A program made the translations under genes and the position numbers. From positions 434,001-498,000 of the forward strand of contig NZQV01000010.1 of assembly GCA_002696035.1 (NCBI GenBank): 64,000 bases of DNA, written 5' to 3'. The DNA comes from Balneola sp. (lineage in GTDB: Bacteria; Bacteroidota; Rhodothermia; Balneolales; Balneolaceae). The notes under the pieces were generated by a model, which searched no databases, was not told where the DNA came from, and was given only the letters and a program-made list of their open reading frames with translations. How positions within the stretch are numbered: the first letter of the stretch is position 1; each line of letters starts with the position of its first letter. Positions 25,534 through 34,187 of this stretch are shown one piece after another.

Positions 25534-27009
25534 CTATTCCTCGTAGCGTTCGATCAGGTTGGCAGCATTAAAAGCTGACTGTATCACTAAAGGTATTCCA
25601 CCACCAGGATGGGTAGATCCTCCTGTAAAATATAGCCCTTCAATATTTCTTGATTTATTTCGGGGGCGAATAAAAGCTGAAAATTTGCTATTCGAAGAGG
25701 TTCCGTAGATGCTTCCTTTGTTAGATCGGTACTTTTCGTAAAAATCTTCAGGTGTGATATTTTCTCTGAATTGAATATGAGCCGAGAGATTCTCTAATCC
25801 TCTTTTCTCAAGCTCAGTAATTATGTTATCGCCATAGGCTTTTTTATTGGTTTCCCAGTCGTACTGATCGGACAAATAAGGAGCATTCACAAGGATAAAC
25901 AGGTTTGAGCCGCCTTCAGGAGCGTGTGAATGGTCTGAATGAGAAGTATTTGCTACATATATAGTCGGATCTTCCGGCATTACTTTTTCACGGAATATTT
26001 GCCTGAATTCTGTCTTATAATCTTCAGAAAAAAAGATATTGTGATGAGATAGGTGTTCGTATTTACGGTCTATCCCAAGCATCAACACAAAGCCGGAGCA
26101 GGAGGGTTCTATGGATTCAGCTTGTTGTTTTCTCCATGTGGGAATGGCTTCATCGGGAAGTAATTGGGTGATGGTTTCGGTGACATCACTGTTTGAAAGG
26201 ACCAGATCACTGTAGATCTCCTCACCATTTTCAAGTTTCAAGCCTTGGGCTTTCTTGTTTTTTGTGAGGATTGTTGTGACTCCGGCTCCGTAATGGAAAT
26301 TCACACCAAGAGATCTGGCGAGCGCTTCCAAAGATTCAGCCAGCGTATACAATCCGCCTTTGATGTAGTGCCCTCCAAGGTTTATCTCAACGTGTGGAAT
26401 AACATTCAATGTTGCGGGCGCCTGATAAGGGGAGGATCCGTTATAGGTGGTAAAGCGTTTAAAAAATTGCCGTAAATAGGATGATGTGAACATGGAATCG
26501 ATACGTTGGCTTACCGTTGTAAATGCATCGATCCCAAAAAAGCTGAGAAGATTGAGTTGCCTGAAATCGGAAAAATCATATAGCGGGTTGAAGATAAAGG
26601 CATCAGCGGTTCGATGGTACAGTGCCTGTGCATAGCCAAGAAACTGTTCGTATGCTTCAAGATCTTCAGGAGCAATCCGCTCGATCTCTTTTAAAGTAGC
26701 TTTATGATCCTCATAATTGGTGAAGGTTGTGCCATCCTGATAAAAATAGGTGCAGATCGGATCAAGTGGAAGAAGCTCGAGTTCGGCATGCAGTGATGTG
26801 CCACATTCTTCATACAACCGCTGGAGTACAAAAGGCATGGTGAGCAGACTTGGGCCGGTATCAAACCGAAATCCATCCTCTTTAAGCTCATTCATTTTAC
26901 CACCGGCAGACTCATTCTTTTCAAAAACCTCGATTTTATGTCCTTTTGCAGCAAGCAGACAAGCTGAAGATAATCCACCAATACCGGCACCAATGATCGA
27001 AATATTCAT
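25534..27009 (-). CDS. crtI: Phytoene desaturase (CrtI type)
   Basis: The 491-residue FAD enzyme dehydrogenates phytoene to lycopene or a related carotene. The N-terminal dinucleotide motif GAGIGGLSSACLLAAKG is followed by FEKNESAGGKMNEL and FDTGPSLLTMP, and the C-terminus has the bacterial CrtI motif GGSTHPGGGIPLV. Length is normal. No phytoene synthase or cyclase gene is in this window, so the carotenoid product is unknown. A VOC gene and a PH-domain gene lie upstream in the same direction. Confidence 0.93.
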   Translation of the reverse strand: MNISIIGAGIGGLSSACLLAAKGHKIEVFEKNESAGGKMNELKEDGFRFDTGPSLLTMPFVLQRLYEECGTSLHAELELLPLDPICTYFYQDGTTFTNYEDHKATLKEIERIAPEDLEAYEQFLGYAQALYHRTADAFIFNPLYDFSDFRQLNLLSFFGIDAFTTVSQRIDSMFTSSYLRQFFKRFTTYNGSSPYQAPATLNVIPHVEINLGGHYIKGGLYTLAESLEALARSLGVNFHYGAGVTTILTKNKKAQGLKLENGEEIYSDLVLSNSDVTETITQLLPDEAIPTWRKQQAESIEPSCSGFVLMLGIDRKYEHLSHHNIFFSEDYKTEFRQIFREKVMPEDPTIYVANTSHSDHSHAPEGGSNLFILVNAPYLSDQYDWETNKKAYGDNIITELEKRGLENLSAHIQFRENITPEDFYEKYRSNKGSIYGTSSNSKFSAFIRPRNKSRNIEGLYFTGGSTHPGGGIPLVIQSAFNAANLIERYEE

Positions 27010-27047
27010 TTTATGAAAAGAGTTATTTTAGATCAGAAAATCATTTT

Positions 27048-27428
27048 TTAATCAGCATCATTCACTTCTATCCAATATCCGTCCGGATCCCGGAAATACA
27101 CCTGATGCACACCATCAGCCCGTGTTGTAATCTGATCTGGCTCACCCTTGGAACTGTGTGGGGTGATCTTATTTTGATCCAATACAGTAAGAAAATCATC
27201 AAAATCTTCAACTTTCAATGCAAGGTGAACGCCTACGTTCGTTTGAATGTCAGAGGTATCGCCAGTTACCACATGAAGCTCTCCGGCCCCAAGTGAAAAC
27301 CATCGAATATGCGGCTTTTCCGTTCTGTTTTTGATCTGCTCCAATCCAATGACATTTACATAGAACTCGCAACTTGTTTCGAGTTCAGAGACTTTTATGG
27401 TGTAGTGATCAAATTGTGGAGTAGGCAT
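27048..27428 (-). CDS. VOC/glyoxalase-family protein
   Basis: The 126-residue protein has the two beta-alpha-beta-beta-beta modules of the vicinal oxygen chelate fold (FDHYTIKVSELETSCEFYVN and VYFRDPDGYWIEVND). Possible metal ligands are His7 in the first strand and Glu near 122. Family members include glyoxalases, dioxygenases and resistance proteins; the substrate cannot be predicted. It lies 38 bases upstream of crtI and five bases after the PH-domain gene. Confidence 0.88.
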   Translation of the reverse strand: MPTPQFDHYTIKVSELETSCEFYVNVIGLEQIKNRTEKPHIRWFSLGAGELHVVTGDTSDIQTNVGVHLALKVEDFDDFLTVLDQNKITPHSSKGEPDQITTRADGVHQVYFRDPDGYWIEVNDAD

Positions 27429-27432
27429 GGAT

Positions 27433-27954
27433 CTATTTTTGTAAATGTTGCTCTATTCTGTTCAATGAATTCCTGATCTCTTTAAGAACTTCTATTGTTG
27501 ATTCGCTTTCTGAAGAGGAGGCATTATCGGTTACTTTATCACGCTGATCAAAAACAAGCGAACGGAAGTCTGCCGCATCGATAATCCCGATCAAAGACAG
27601 GTCTGAAGTACCTTGTCCAGTATTTCCGGCCGTTTCGATCTTAAGGATGCTCAGCCCAAAGTGTTTGAGCAGTGGCCCTTCCTTAAAAGTGAGATCCTGA
27701 ATTTTGTCGAGAGGAATAGTTCGTTCGGTTTGGAAGATATAGCCTTTCTTGAATCGGAGGGAGCGAGTGGTGAGTTCACATTCAAGGCGTTCGAAGTATC
27801 TGTTCAGGTATGCAGTGCCGAATAGGAGCCAAATTGGAATAACAGGTATCAGAAAAATGGAAATAGTGCAGATCAAGACACCGTACCAAAGCACGTATTT
27901 CTTGATCTTCGGGTTGAAGGAAGCTTTTTTTAGAATGGTGGCTTTGGAGCTCAT
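27433..27954 (-). CDS. Bacterial PH-domain (YdbS-like) membrane protein
   Basis: The 173-residue protein has two adjacent membrane helices (about 22-50), then a bacterial PH domain of the YdbS/bPH2 type (LTTRSLRFKKGYIFQTERTIPLDKIQDLTF, about 60-110) and a C-terminal helical tail. Function is unknown for the family. It is transcribed toward VOC and crtI, with a terminator between it and msrB upstream. Confidence 0.82.
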   Translation of the reverse strand: MSSKATILKKASFNPKIKKYVLWYGVLICTISIFLIPVIPIWLLFGTAYLNRYFERLECELTTRSLRFKKGYIFQTERTIPLDKIQDLTFKEGPLLKHFGLSILKIETAGNTGQGTSDLSLIGIIDAADFRSLVFDQRDKVTDNASSSESESTIEVLKEIRNSLNRIEQHLQK

Positions 27955-27973
27955 ATGTTTGGAATGTAGTGAA

Positions 27974-28000
27974 TAAAAAAGGCGCCTTTTTAGACGCCTA
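27974..28000 (-). terminator. Intrinsic terminator after msrB
   Basis: On the minus strand AGGCG and CGCCT pair around a 10-base loop and are followed by TTTTTTATTC. It lies between msrB and the PH-domain gene and would separate their transcripts. Confidence 0.7.
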
Positions 28001-28038
28001 ATAATCTACAATGTTACGGGGAGTTCCAAGCAAGAAAG

Positions 28039-28599
28039 TTATTTTTGATAGGAAGCTACTTCTTCTGCGGGTACAAAATCCATAGCCGCAGAATTCATGC
28101 AATAGCGTAAACCTGTGGGCTCTGGACCATCATCAAAAACATGGCCTAAGTGACCACCACAATTTGAGCAAACGATCTCTGTACGGGTCATGAAATAGGA
28201 GTTATCCTCCCGTTCTCCCACAAGTGAATCGGCTATCGGTCGCCAGTAGCTCGGCCATCCTGAACCCGATTCATACTTGTGTTTGGAAGAAAACAGCTTC
28301 TGTCCACAACCGGCACAAACGTAAATTCCTTCTTCTTTATGGCCGTTAAATTCATTTACATAAGGAATTTCGGTGCCTCTGTCGCGTAGAATACGGTATT
28401 CCTTAGATGTTAAGATCTCTTTCCATTCAGCATCGCTTTTTTGAAAAGGATATTCCCCTGAAGGGAGAGTATCAGTTGCTGCTGCCTGATGCACATTTTC
28501 AATAGGTGCCGCATCAGTCTGCGACGAGGTCGAACTTAGAAGGAATGCAAAAATAACGGCTGTAATAATTGCCAAACCAAATATCAATGGGTACTTCAT
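28039..28599 (-). CDS. msrB: Peptide-methionine (R)-S-oxide reductase, exported
   Basis: The 186-residue MsrB has an N-terminal membrane anchor or signal (residues 5-25), then the SelR domain with two zinc CxxC pairs (CAGCG and CSNCGG), the motif SGSGWPSYW, GHLGHVFDDG and the catalytic cysteine in LRYCMNSAAMDF. It reduces methionine-R-sulfoxide in proteins. Because of the anchor it should act in the periplasm, probably repairing oxidised envelope proteins. It is a single gene flanked by terminators. Confidence 0.95.
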   Translation of the reverse strand: MKYPLIFGLAIITAVIFAFLLSSTSSQTDAAPIENVHQAAATDTLPSGEYPFQKSDAEWKEILTSKEYRILRDRGTEIPYVNEFNGHKEEGIYVCAGCGQKLFSSKHKYESGSGWPSYWRPIADSLVGEREDNSYFMTRTEIVCSNCGGHLGHVFDDGPEPTGLRYCMNSAAMDFVPAEEVASYQK

Positions 28600-28679
28600 G
28601 GGGATAAATTAGTTTACTGTGATCATTCGTATAACCTTAAATACGAACAATTAGTTTAAGTGGATTGAAAATACCAGAA

Positions 28680-28713
28680 ATAAAAAAAGCCGATGTGGTG
28701 CATCGACTTTTTA
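28680..28713 (-). terminator. Intrinsic terminator after the repeat protein
   Basis: AAAAAG.CGATG and CATCG.CTTTTT form a 11-of-12 stem around TGGTG, flanked by A and T runs, so it could work on both strands; the minus strand has the longer T tract. It follows the stop of the repeat-protein gene at 28737. Confidence 0.82.
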
Positions 28714-28736
28714 AAGTAGAAAAAGGTATAAAGAAG

Positions 28737-30224
28737 TTACCACTCCATTTCCCAGTTATCGAATTCGTCTTTGAAGCGCTCCGGAGCTTTTTGCTTGAAG
28801 ATGCGGATTCCTGCCGTAAAACCAACCCAAAATTGGTAATCACGACCTTTCCATTCCGGCGACCACATACTGTACCAGCTGTAATCATCAGCTCCCTGAA
28901 CACGAGACACCTGAGCGTTGAATGTGGGGCCACCGTAGACCGAGAATCCGTTCCCAAATCGTTTACCCAACAAATACTTATAGGAATAGATAAGGTTGAG
29001 ATCTCTGGACCATTCTTCCTCAAATTGGTGTGTCACAGAAAATTCCTGATTCACAAATACACTTTCACTTTGCCAGTTTGGAAAGGCATCCTGAATGTTC
29101 TTTTCAAGTCCCACTGCTAATCCCACTCTGTATACATTTCGATCGAGGAGGGTATTGTAGCCGAAAAGAGCGGAGTTATAGACCCGGTATGTTCCAAGCG
29201 TCAATCCGATGTCAGTAAAACCACCATCAGAAAAACGGACATCCAGGTTCTTACGTCCATTTCCGTAATAACTGATGAATCCAATGGGTACACCATGAAA
29301 TTCCTTCGCCACGTTGATCAGACCTATTTGCAGACCGGTTGCTTTTTGTGAGGCATTCAAAAATCCTGCAAATTGCAAACCGTTCAATTCCTTGGCGATG
29401 TTAGCTCCGCCGGAAATGGAAGCACCCTCCAGCTCATTTGCTATGTTCAATCCTCCCGCTATCAACAATCCGCTGGCATTTTTTCGGGCTACATTCACTC
29501 CTCCAGTAACCATAAGCCCTTCAATATCTCCTAAAGCTAAATTTGCAGCACTTGAGACCTGCAAACCCGAAAGGTCATCACCGGCAAAATTAATACCTCC
29601 GGATACTTGCAATCCTTCCACTGAGTTACGTGCGATATTTGAAATTCCTGCTACCTGCAGTCCTGAAATATCACCCCACGATGCATTTAAAATTCCAGCC
29701 CCCTGGAGTCCTTCAATATCTTCCCGGGCAATGTTGCCGATTCCTGCAAACTGTAACCCGCTGGAAGTTCCATTTGCTACGTTAAACAGTCCTGAAGCCT
29801 GAATACCTTCAAGGTCTTCTCCTGAAAAATTCCCAATGCCGGCAAATTGTATACCTGACATATCATCCGATGAAATATTGGCCAAACCCGCAATATTAAA
29901 TCCCGACATCTCGCCTCCGGTAGCATTTGCGAGGCCTGCAAACTGGAAGCCATTGGCATAATATTTATTGTAGTTCACAAGTCCGCCAAATTCTGCGCCA
30001 TCGAGTCCGCCATGGTATCCAACTAAAAGGTTTACTGAATATCGCGCGGTGAAATTGACCGCATCAGTACCATTGGTGCTTAATGGAGGGAAGAGGGTGA
30101 CTCGCCATTTACGATAGTCAAGATCTTCATCATTGTTCTGACTGAAGACATCTTGAGTTGGGAAGATAAGTATAGCTATGAGTAAGCCGAGGGAGGAAAG
30201 TTTCTTTAGCATAGTGGATACCAA
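28737..30224 (-). CDS. Exported protein with 16-residue solenoid repeats (LA_2272-like surface repeat)
   Basis: The 495-residue protein has a signal peptide (residues 1-29). From Gly92 to about 310 it is made of consecutive units with the pattern G[LI]Q.[AS]G..N.A..D.[ES]: ten units of exactly 16 residues, then three of 15 and one of 14. This matches the Leptospira LA_2272-type surface repeat that also occurs in Bacteroidota. The C-terminal 170 residues are beta-rich with aromatic strands and may form a barrel or a cap. The regular hydrophobic period predicts a beta-solenoid at the cell surface. Function is unknown. It is a single gene between two terminator-bounded neighbours. Confidence 0.8.
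   Translation of the reverse strand: MVSTMLKKLSSLGLLIAILIFPTQDVFSQNNDEDLDYRKWRVTLFPPLSTNGTDAVNFTARYSVNLLVGYHGGLDGAEFGGLVNYNKYYANGFQFAGLANATGGEMSGFNIAGLANISSDDMSGIQFAGIGNFSGEDLEGIQASGLFNVANGTSSGLQFAGIGNIAREDIEGLQGAGILNASWGDISGLQVAGISNIARNSVEGLQVSGGINFAGDDLSGLQVSSAANLALGDIEGLMVTGGVNVARKNASGLLIAGGLNIANELEGASISGGANIAKELNGLQFAGFLNASQKATGLQIGLINVAKEFHGVPIGFISYYGNGRKNLDVRFSDGGFTDIGLTLGTYRVYNSALFGYNTLLDRNVYRVGLAVGLEKNIQDAFPNWQSESVFVNQEFSVTHQFEEEWSRDLNLIYSYKYLLGKRFGNGFSVYGGPTFNAQVSRVQGADDYSWYSMWSPEWKGRDYQFWVGFTAGIRIFKQKAPERFKDEFDNWEMEW
29295..29951 (-). repeat. 48-bp protein-coding tandem repeats
   Basis: The DNA encoding residues 92-310 of the surface-repeat protein consists of diverged 48-base units (ten), then three of 45 and one of 42 bases, all in frame. 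The units differ strongly at DNA level while the protein pattern is kept, which suggests old duplications under selection rather than recent slippage. Confidence 0.85.
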
Positions 30225-30275
30225 ATTTTATTTAAAAGAATTTGGCATCCATTACGATAACTTTCTGAAAAAGTT

Positions 30276-30824
30276 TTACCAAAAATACAGTTTATAGACG
30301 GCAGCAGGCTTCAGGTTTTCGAATTGCTCATCCAAGGTCTCATTCCAGTACTGAACTTCGTCCATCTTTTTGAGAAGTTCTTCGTATTCGCCTTCAATAT
30401 TTATGGATTCGATTTCATCTCCTTGTGAGATCGAGTCTACAATTTCTTGTTCTTCGTCGGAAGTTACTTCGCCGAATACAGCATGTTTACCATCCAGCCA
30501 GGGAGTGGGGCCGTGCGTGATAAAAAACTGACTGCCATTAGTATTTGGTCCGGCGTTTGCCATCGACAGTTTGCCGGCTTTGTCATGGGTGAGTTCTTCG
30601 TGAAATTCATCTTCAAATTGATATCCGGGACCGCCACGGCCATCGCCATTTGGGCAGCCACCCTGTATCATGAAATCATTGATGACCCTGTGAAAACTCA
30701 GATTATCGTAGTATCCACGGGTAGCAAGATTTACAAAATTAGCTACCGTTCTGGGTGCTCGTTCATGGAACAGTTTTACATTGATGGTTCCTTTGGAGGT
30801 CTTTATTTCTGCAGTAATACTCAT
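30276..30824 (-). CDS. Cyclophilin-type peptidyl-prolyl isomerase
   Basis: The 182-residue cytoplasmic cyclophilin has the active-site pattern [41 protein letters not shown] and [11 protein letters not shown], so the catalytic Arg, Phe and Trp positions are kept. A C-terminal extension of about 30 residues ([20 protein letters not shown]) is longer than in minimal PpiB. It has no signal peptide. Confidence 0.94.
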   Translation of the reverse strand: MSITAEIKTSKGTINVKLFHERAPRTVANFVNLATRGYYDNLSFHRVINDFMIQGGCPNGDGRGGPGYQFEDEFHEELTHDKAGKLSMANAGPNTNGSQFFITHGPTPWLDGKHAVFGEVTSDEEQEIVDSISQGDEIESINIEGEYEELLKKMDEVQYWNETLDEQFENLKPAAVYKLYFW

Positions 30825-30833
30825 GTGTTTAGT

Positions 30834-31436
30834 TTAATGAATGGAAAGGGTTAAAAATAGAAAATTTGAATCAAGGCCGGGATTTTCTTTGCCGGTTTCA
30901 GCATTCGAAATATGATGGAATTTATAACCTAATGAAATACCGGCAAAGTGGGATATGGGGATATTTGCTCCCAGGGTGACATCAAAAGTAAAATTGAAAC
31001 GACGAGCTTGGTCGGTAGGGAAATTGCTTTCCATATAAATAAACCCTCCCGTAGTTTGTATAAAAGGGTGGAGGAAGCTTTCGGTTCGCTGAAGTACAGT
31101 AAACCCAACTGGAGCAAGCCCAAAGCCTGTACGATTTACCATACGGTTTTCTTCATCTCTTTTTGGGTAATAGAAATGGAGATAGGGGACTATATCTGCT
31201 GTGTACCATAAAGAGCGGTTGTTGGGATATGATCTGACCTTTTGTTGGTATCCAATGGCAAAGATCTGTGTTTCAGAATTTCTGGTCTTCCCTAAAAATG
31301 GAATGGAATTAAATGAATAACCTCCCCAAAATGTAACCCGGTTTTGTATGTCAGTCTGTGCTACTGAAGAATTTGGTGTCAGGCACAAGAATGCCATAAT
31401 TATAGTACAGAATGGAAATAAATATAGGCGCAACAA
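30834..31436 (-). CDS. PagL-like acyloxyacyl hydrolase (lipid A deacylase family)
   Basis: The 200-residue protein has a signal peptide cut near AQTD and predicted outer-membrane strands. The C-terminal motif FHHISNAETGKENPGLD matches the PagL active site (His, Ser and a Glu) of lipid A 3-O-deacylases. It should sit in the outer membrane and trim lipid A acyl chains, which alters envelope recognition and permeability. Actual chemistry in this phylum is inferred. It lies nine bases upstream of the cyclophilin in the same direction. Confidence 0.78.
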   Translation of the reverse strand: MLRLYLFPFCTIIMAFLCLTPNSSVAQTDIQNRVTFWGGYSFNSIPFLGKTRNSETQIFAIGYQQKVRSYPNNRSLWYTADIVPYLHFYYPKRDEENRMVNRTGFGLAPVGFTVLQRTESFLHPFIQTTGGFIYMESNFPTDQARRFNFTFDVTLGANIPISHFAGISLGYKFHHISNAETGKENPGLDSNFLFLTLSIH

Positions 31437-31447
31437 TCTATGGTGAA

Positions 31448-31774
31448 TTACGATTTCTTCTTATTTGAGGATATATATTGAATCACCGAAAGTACCCAAA
31501 TAATTCCCCAGGCAGCTGCAAAGTAAAAATCTCCTATATATATAAGTGTTCCAAGGGTAAGTATATATATGATATGATATACATAAATTGGAACCTGGGT
31601 ATTATTAGCTCTGCGCTGCAGAGAAGGCATAAACAACGCAAGTACCTTACTTATAAATAACAGGCCTGTATATACCCATAAGATCACTTGTAATACTGAG
31701 TTTAGTGAAATTGCGTATGCGACAATAAATAACAGGATGATAATATCAACTACGGCATCCTTGATCCAGGCCAT
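31448..31774 (-). CDS. Small membrane protein, unknown
   Basis: This 108-residue protein has four hydrophobic segments (about 8-28, 31-50, 66-84 and 86-102) and no recognised domain. Its start codon lies one base after the stop of the cold-shock gene (TAGcATG), so it is translationally coupled and probably co-transcribed. It may therefore respond to cold, but its function is unknown. Confidence 0.65.
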   Translation of the reverse strand: MAWIKDAVVDIIILLFIVAYAISLNSVLQVILWVYTGLLFISKVLALFMPSLQRRANNTQVPIYVYHIIYILTLGTLIYIGDFYFAAAWGIIWVLSVIQYISSNKKKS

Positions 31775-31775
31775 G

Positions 31776-32015
31776 CTATCCTTCTTCTATTTGATCTTCG
31801 GCAGGATTTAGTGATACCACATCTTTGGCGTTAAGTCCTTTTTCACCTTCATCAAGAATAAACTCGACCTCTTCGCCGCGGCGTAACTTTTTAAAGCCAT
31901 CGGCTTGAATTTCTGAATAGTGAACAAAAGCATCTTCTCCGGTTTCGGTACTTATAAATCCATACCCTTTTGAGTTATGAAACCACTTTACTGTACCCTT
32001 TTCTTTATCTGACAT
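31776..32015 (-). CDS. Cold-shock domain protein (CspA family)
   Basis: ATG 32015 is chosen because MSDKEKGTVKWFHNSKGYGF begins the standard cold-shock domain with RNP1 KGYGFI and RNP2 DAFVHYSEI; an in-frame start at 32099 would add 28 residues of non-homologous sequence. The 79-residue OB-fold protein binds single-stranded RNA or DNA and melts mRNA structure. The preceding 105 bases contain no gene and could be a long leader as in other csp genes. Confidence 0.94.
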   Translation of the reverse strand: MSDKEKGTVKWFHNSKGYGFISTETGEDAFVHYSEIQADGFKKLRRGEEVEFILDEGEKGLNAKDVVSLNPAEDQIEEG

Positions 32016-32120
32016 AGAAAAACCCTTATTATTTAATCTTGTGTGCAAATTAACTCGCACTTTGTACATCAATGAAAATAATTTTTGGCGAGAATACAAT
32101 CAACCTCTAAATATCAGGCT

Positions 32121-32705
32121 TTAGAGCACCTGAAATTCTTCAACCCAAATGGCATATCCAGTTTTATTAATTCGGTCTGAAAGGGTTGTTGATGTTTTAA
32201 TATTGAAGCCGGAATCATTGTTCATATCAACTAAGAGGCCTTTTATCCGGATGATGTGACCATTTCGCAGTTGTTTTATCTTATCATCAATTGCTGAGGT
32301 TGAAGGAATAAGATGCCAAAGGTCGCTTTCCGCTCTGATAATTTTATCATCTATAGGAGCCTTGGTGTAGCGCGATTCAAAGCTGCGTCCCGAAAGTGTA
32401 AAGAATATATAGCTGATATTTCTCTCATCCGACATTTTATTCCATCCTACTATCACATCTGATGGTGAGTAACCGGAGAAGGCATCAAAATAATACCGCT
32501 CTTTATTTAAAATACGGACTTCAGCTTCTATAACTTTCCTGGGTTCTACAGTGGCACCTTTGTAGGTGAAAGGCTCATGCCAGGTCAGTGGAGTGATACG
32601 GGGAGCATTTTGAGCTGTTATTCCAGGTCCGTGGTTTACCGGAAATGAGATATATAAAAGATATCCTGCTGATACGCACACACAAAACATTAAGTACTTG
32701 ATCAT
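32121..32705 (-). CDS. Exported protein, unknown
   Basis: The 194-residue protein has an N-terminal hydrophobic segment (residues 4-22, with Cys8 and Cys10 inside it but no clear lipobox). The remaining sequence is beta-rich with DVIVGWNKMSD, ESDLWHLIPS and GHIIRIKGLLVDM, which resembles an OB-fold-like periplasmic domain, but I do not recognise the family with certainty. It is followed by the cold-shock gene in the same direction after about 105 bases. Confidence 0.6.
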   Translation of the reverse strand: MIKYLMFCVCVSAGYLLYISFPVNHGPGITAQNAPRITPLTWHEPFTYKGATVEPRKVIEAEVRILNKERYYFDAFSGYSPSDVIVGWNKMSDERNISYIFFTLSGRSFESRYTKAPIDDKIIRAESDLWHLIPSTSAIDDKIKQLRNGHIIRIKGLLVDMNNDSGFNIKTSTTLSDRINKTGYAIWVEEFQVL

Positions 32706-32878
32706 ATGAACTCCTTGATTTCTTTTTAATCAAGAGTAAGAAGATGACGGATTGTTACAAATTTATTAGAGCTTTTTAACTCCGAGGGAGATATTTTGTT
32801 TCCATATCCATCACAATAAAATCACCTTCCTTTAGAAATTTCTTATACTTAATGGATTAAAATTCTGATATTCGATCG

Positions 32879-34000
32879 ATGAACATTTTAGCGGTAGAAC
32901 CATTTTACAGCGGCTCGCATAAGGCTTTTTTAAAGGGGCTGGAGCGTCATTCCTCACATAACATCATTCCCATAAAATTGAATTCAAAAGGGTGGAAATG
33001 GCGTATGCATGGCGATTCCGTTTCGCTAACTGAAATGACCAACGACGTAGAGGAGGATATCGACCTATTGTTAACCAGCAGTATGACCAATCTTCCTGCT
33101 TTTATGGCCTTAACGAATCCCCGTTTTGCGCATACACCTACCGTCATGTATATGCATGAAAATCAATTTACCCGCCCAATTCCTGAAGGGGAGCAGCGAG
33201 ATCTGACCTATTGCTATATCAATTATTTAAGTATGCTGGTGGCCGACCGGCTCGTTTTTTCCTCTCAATTTCATCTTGAAGATCTGCTGGAAGCCTTGCC
33301 CGATTTTCTCGACAACTTCCCCAATGGGAAAGAGTATGATACAATAGACCGGATCAGAAATAAGAGCGTTGTTCTGTATCCCGGACTCGACCTGAAAAGT
33401 TTTGACGAACAGCCAGATACACGTGATCAAAATGAGACTCCAGTCATTGTCTGGAATCAACGCTGGCAGTTTGATCGAAATCCCGCCATGTTTTTTCGTG
33501 TGCTGAACAGGTTAAATGATATTGATCTGAAATTTGACCTTATTCTGGCCGGAGATACTCAACATGAAAAGCCCGAGGAATTTGAAAAAGCATGGCAACG
33601 ATTTGGGCAACAGATCACGCATTTTGGCTATGTGGATGACAAAGAGAATTACAGCAAGCTGCTTCATTCCGGAGATATTGTAGTTTCTACAGCTACTTAT
33701 GAATTTTTCTGTGTGGCTATAATGGAAGCGATCTATTGCGGGTGCCATCCTTTAGTGCCAAACCGTTTGCATTACCCTGAACTTATTCCAGAAAGTTTGC
33801 ACGATCCTCTTTTACATGCTCCGGTTCTATATCAAACCGAAGATGACCTATTCCATCACTTAAAAGATCTGCTAACCGGAAAAACGAAGCCGCTTCCAAA
33901 GTCATCACTCCAAAATATTAACAAGAATCTGGAGTGGTCAAAGCGTATTAAAGATTTTGACCGGCTTTTTGAGGAGATGTTAAGTTTAACAATTGACTAA
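32879..34000 (+). CDS. DUF3524 glycosyltransferase, relative of tRNA-queuosine alpha-mannosyltransferase
   Basis: The 373-residue protein aligns along its length with the DUF3524/GTDC1 family: EPFYSGSHKAFLKGLE (7-22), WKWRM, MYMHENQF, WNQRWQFDRNPAMFF, and the GT-B C-terminal motif FFCVAIMEAIYCGCHPLVP. Human GTDC1 (QTMAN) attaches mannose to queuosine in tRNA-Asp. Whether the bacterial protein has the same activity is inferred. ATG 32879 fits the family start exactly. It has its own gap of about 170 bases on the 5' side, in which I see nothing specific. Confidence 0.85.
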   Translation: MNILAVEPFYSGSHKAFLKGLERHSSHNIIPIKLNSKGWKWRMHGDSVSLTEMTNDVEEDIDLLLTSSMTNLPAFMALTNPRFAHTPTVMYMHENQFTRPIPEGEQRDLTYCYINYLSMLVADRLVFSSQFHLEDLLEALPDFLDNFPNGKEYDTIDRIRNKSVVLYPGLDLKSFDEQPDTRDQNETPVIVWNQRWQFDRNPAMFFRVLNRLNDIDLKFDLILAGDTQHEKPEEFEKAWQRFGQQITHFGYVDDKENYSKLLHSGDIVVSTATYEFFCVAIMEAIYCGCHPLVPNRLHYPELIPESLHDPLLHAPVLYQTEDDLFHHLKDLLTGKTKPLPKSSLQNINKNLEWSKRIKDFDRLFEEMLSLTID

Positions 34001-34141
34001 CTGGAATTATTTACCCCAAATATTTCCAGCATAGACTCATCGGGAGCACCCTCAGAATGACTTGGTAAGAAAATTGTGAAATTGGTAAAAGAGATGTTAG
34101 CTCTGAAAATAGGTTTCTAAGGATTTCACCTTTTGCAAAGC

Positions 34142-34183
34142 TCATTGTTATTGATCCCTGAATATTCAGCTTGATAACAATGA
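34142..34183. other. Inverted repeat between convergent genes
   Basis: TCATTGTTAT (34142-34151) and ATAACAATGA (34174-34183) are perfect complements; the 22-base loop contains the palindrome CTGAATATTCAG. It lies between the convergent glycosyltransferase and dnaB genes. Neither side has a T tract, so it is not a classic terminator. Confidence 0.5.
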
Positions 34184-34187
34184 TAGA

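Noticed and set aside
29314-29802. A 162-codon open frame on the plus strand
   Set aside because: It is antisense to the 16-residue repeat protein and its pattern only mirrors those repeats.
28737-30224. CRISPR-like repeat array
   Set aside because: The repeats are in-frame coding units with no unique spacers.
34142-34183. Terminator between convergent genes
   Set aside because: Ten-base-pair stem is perfect, but no T tract follows on either strand.
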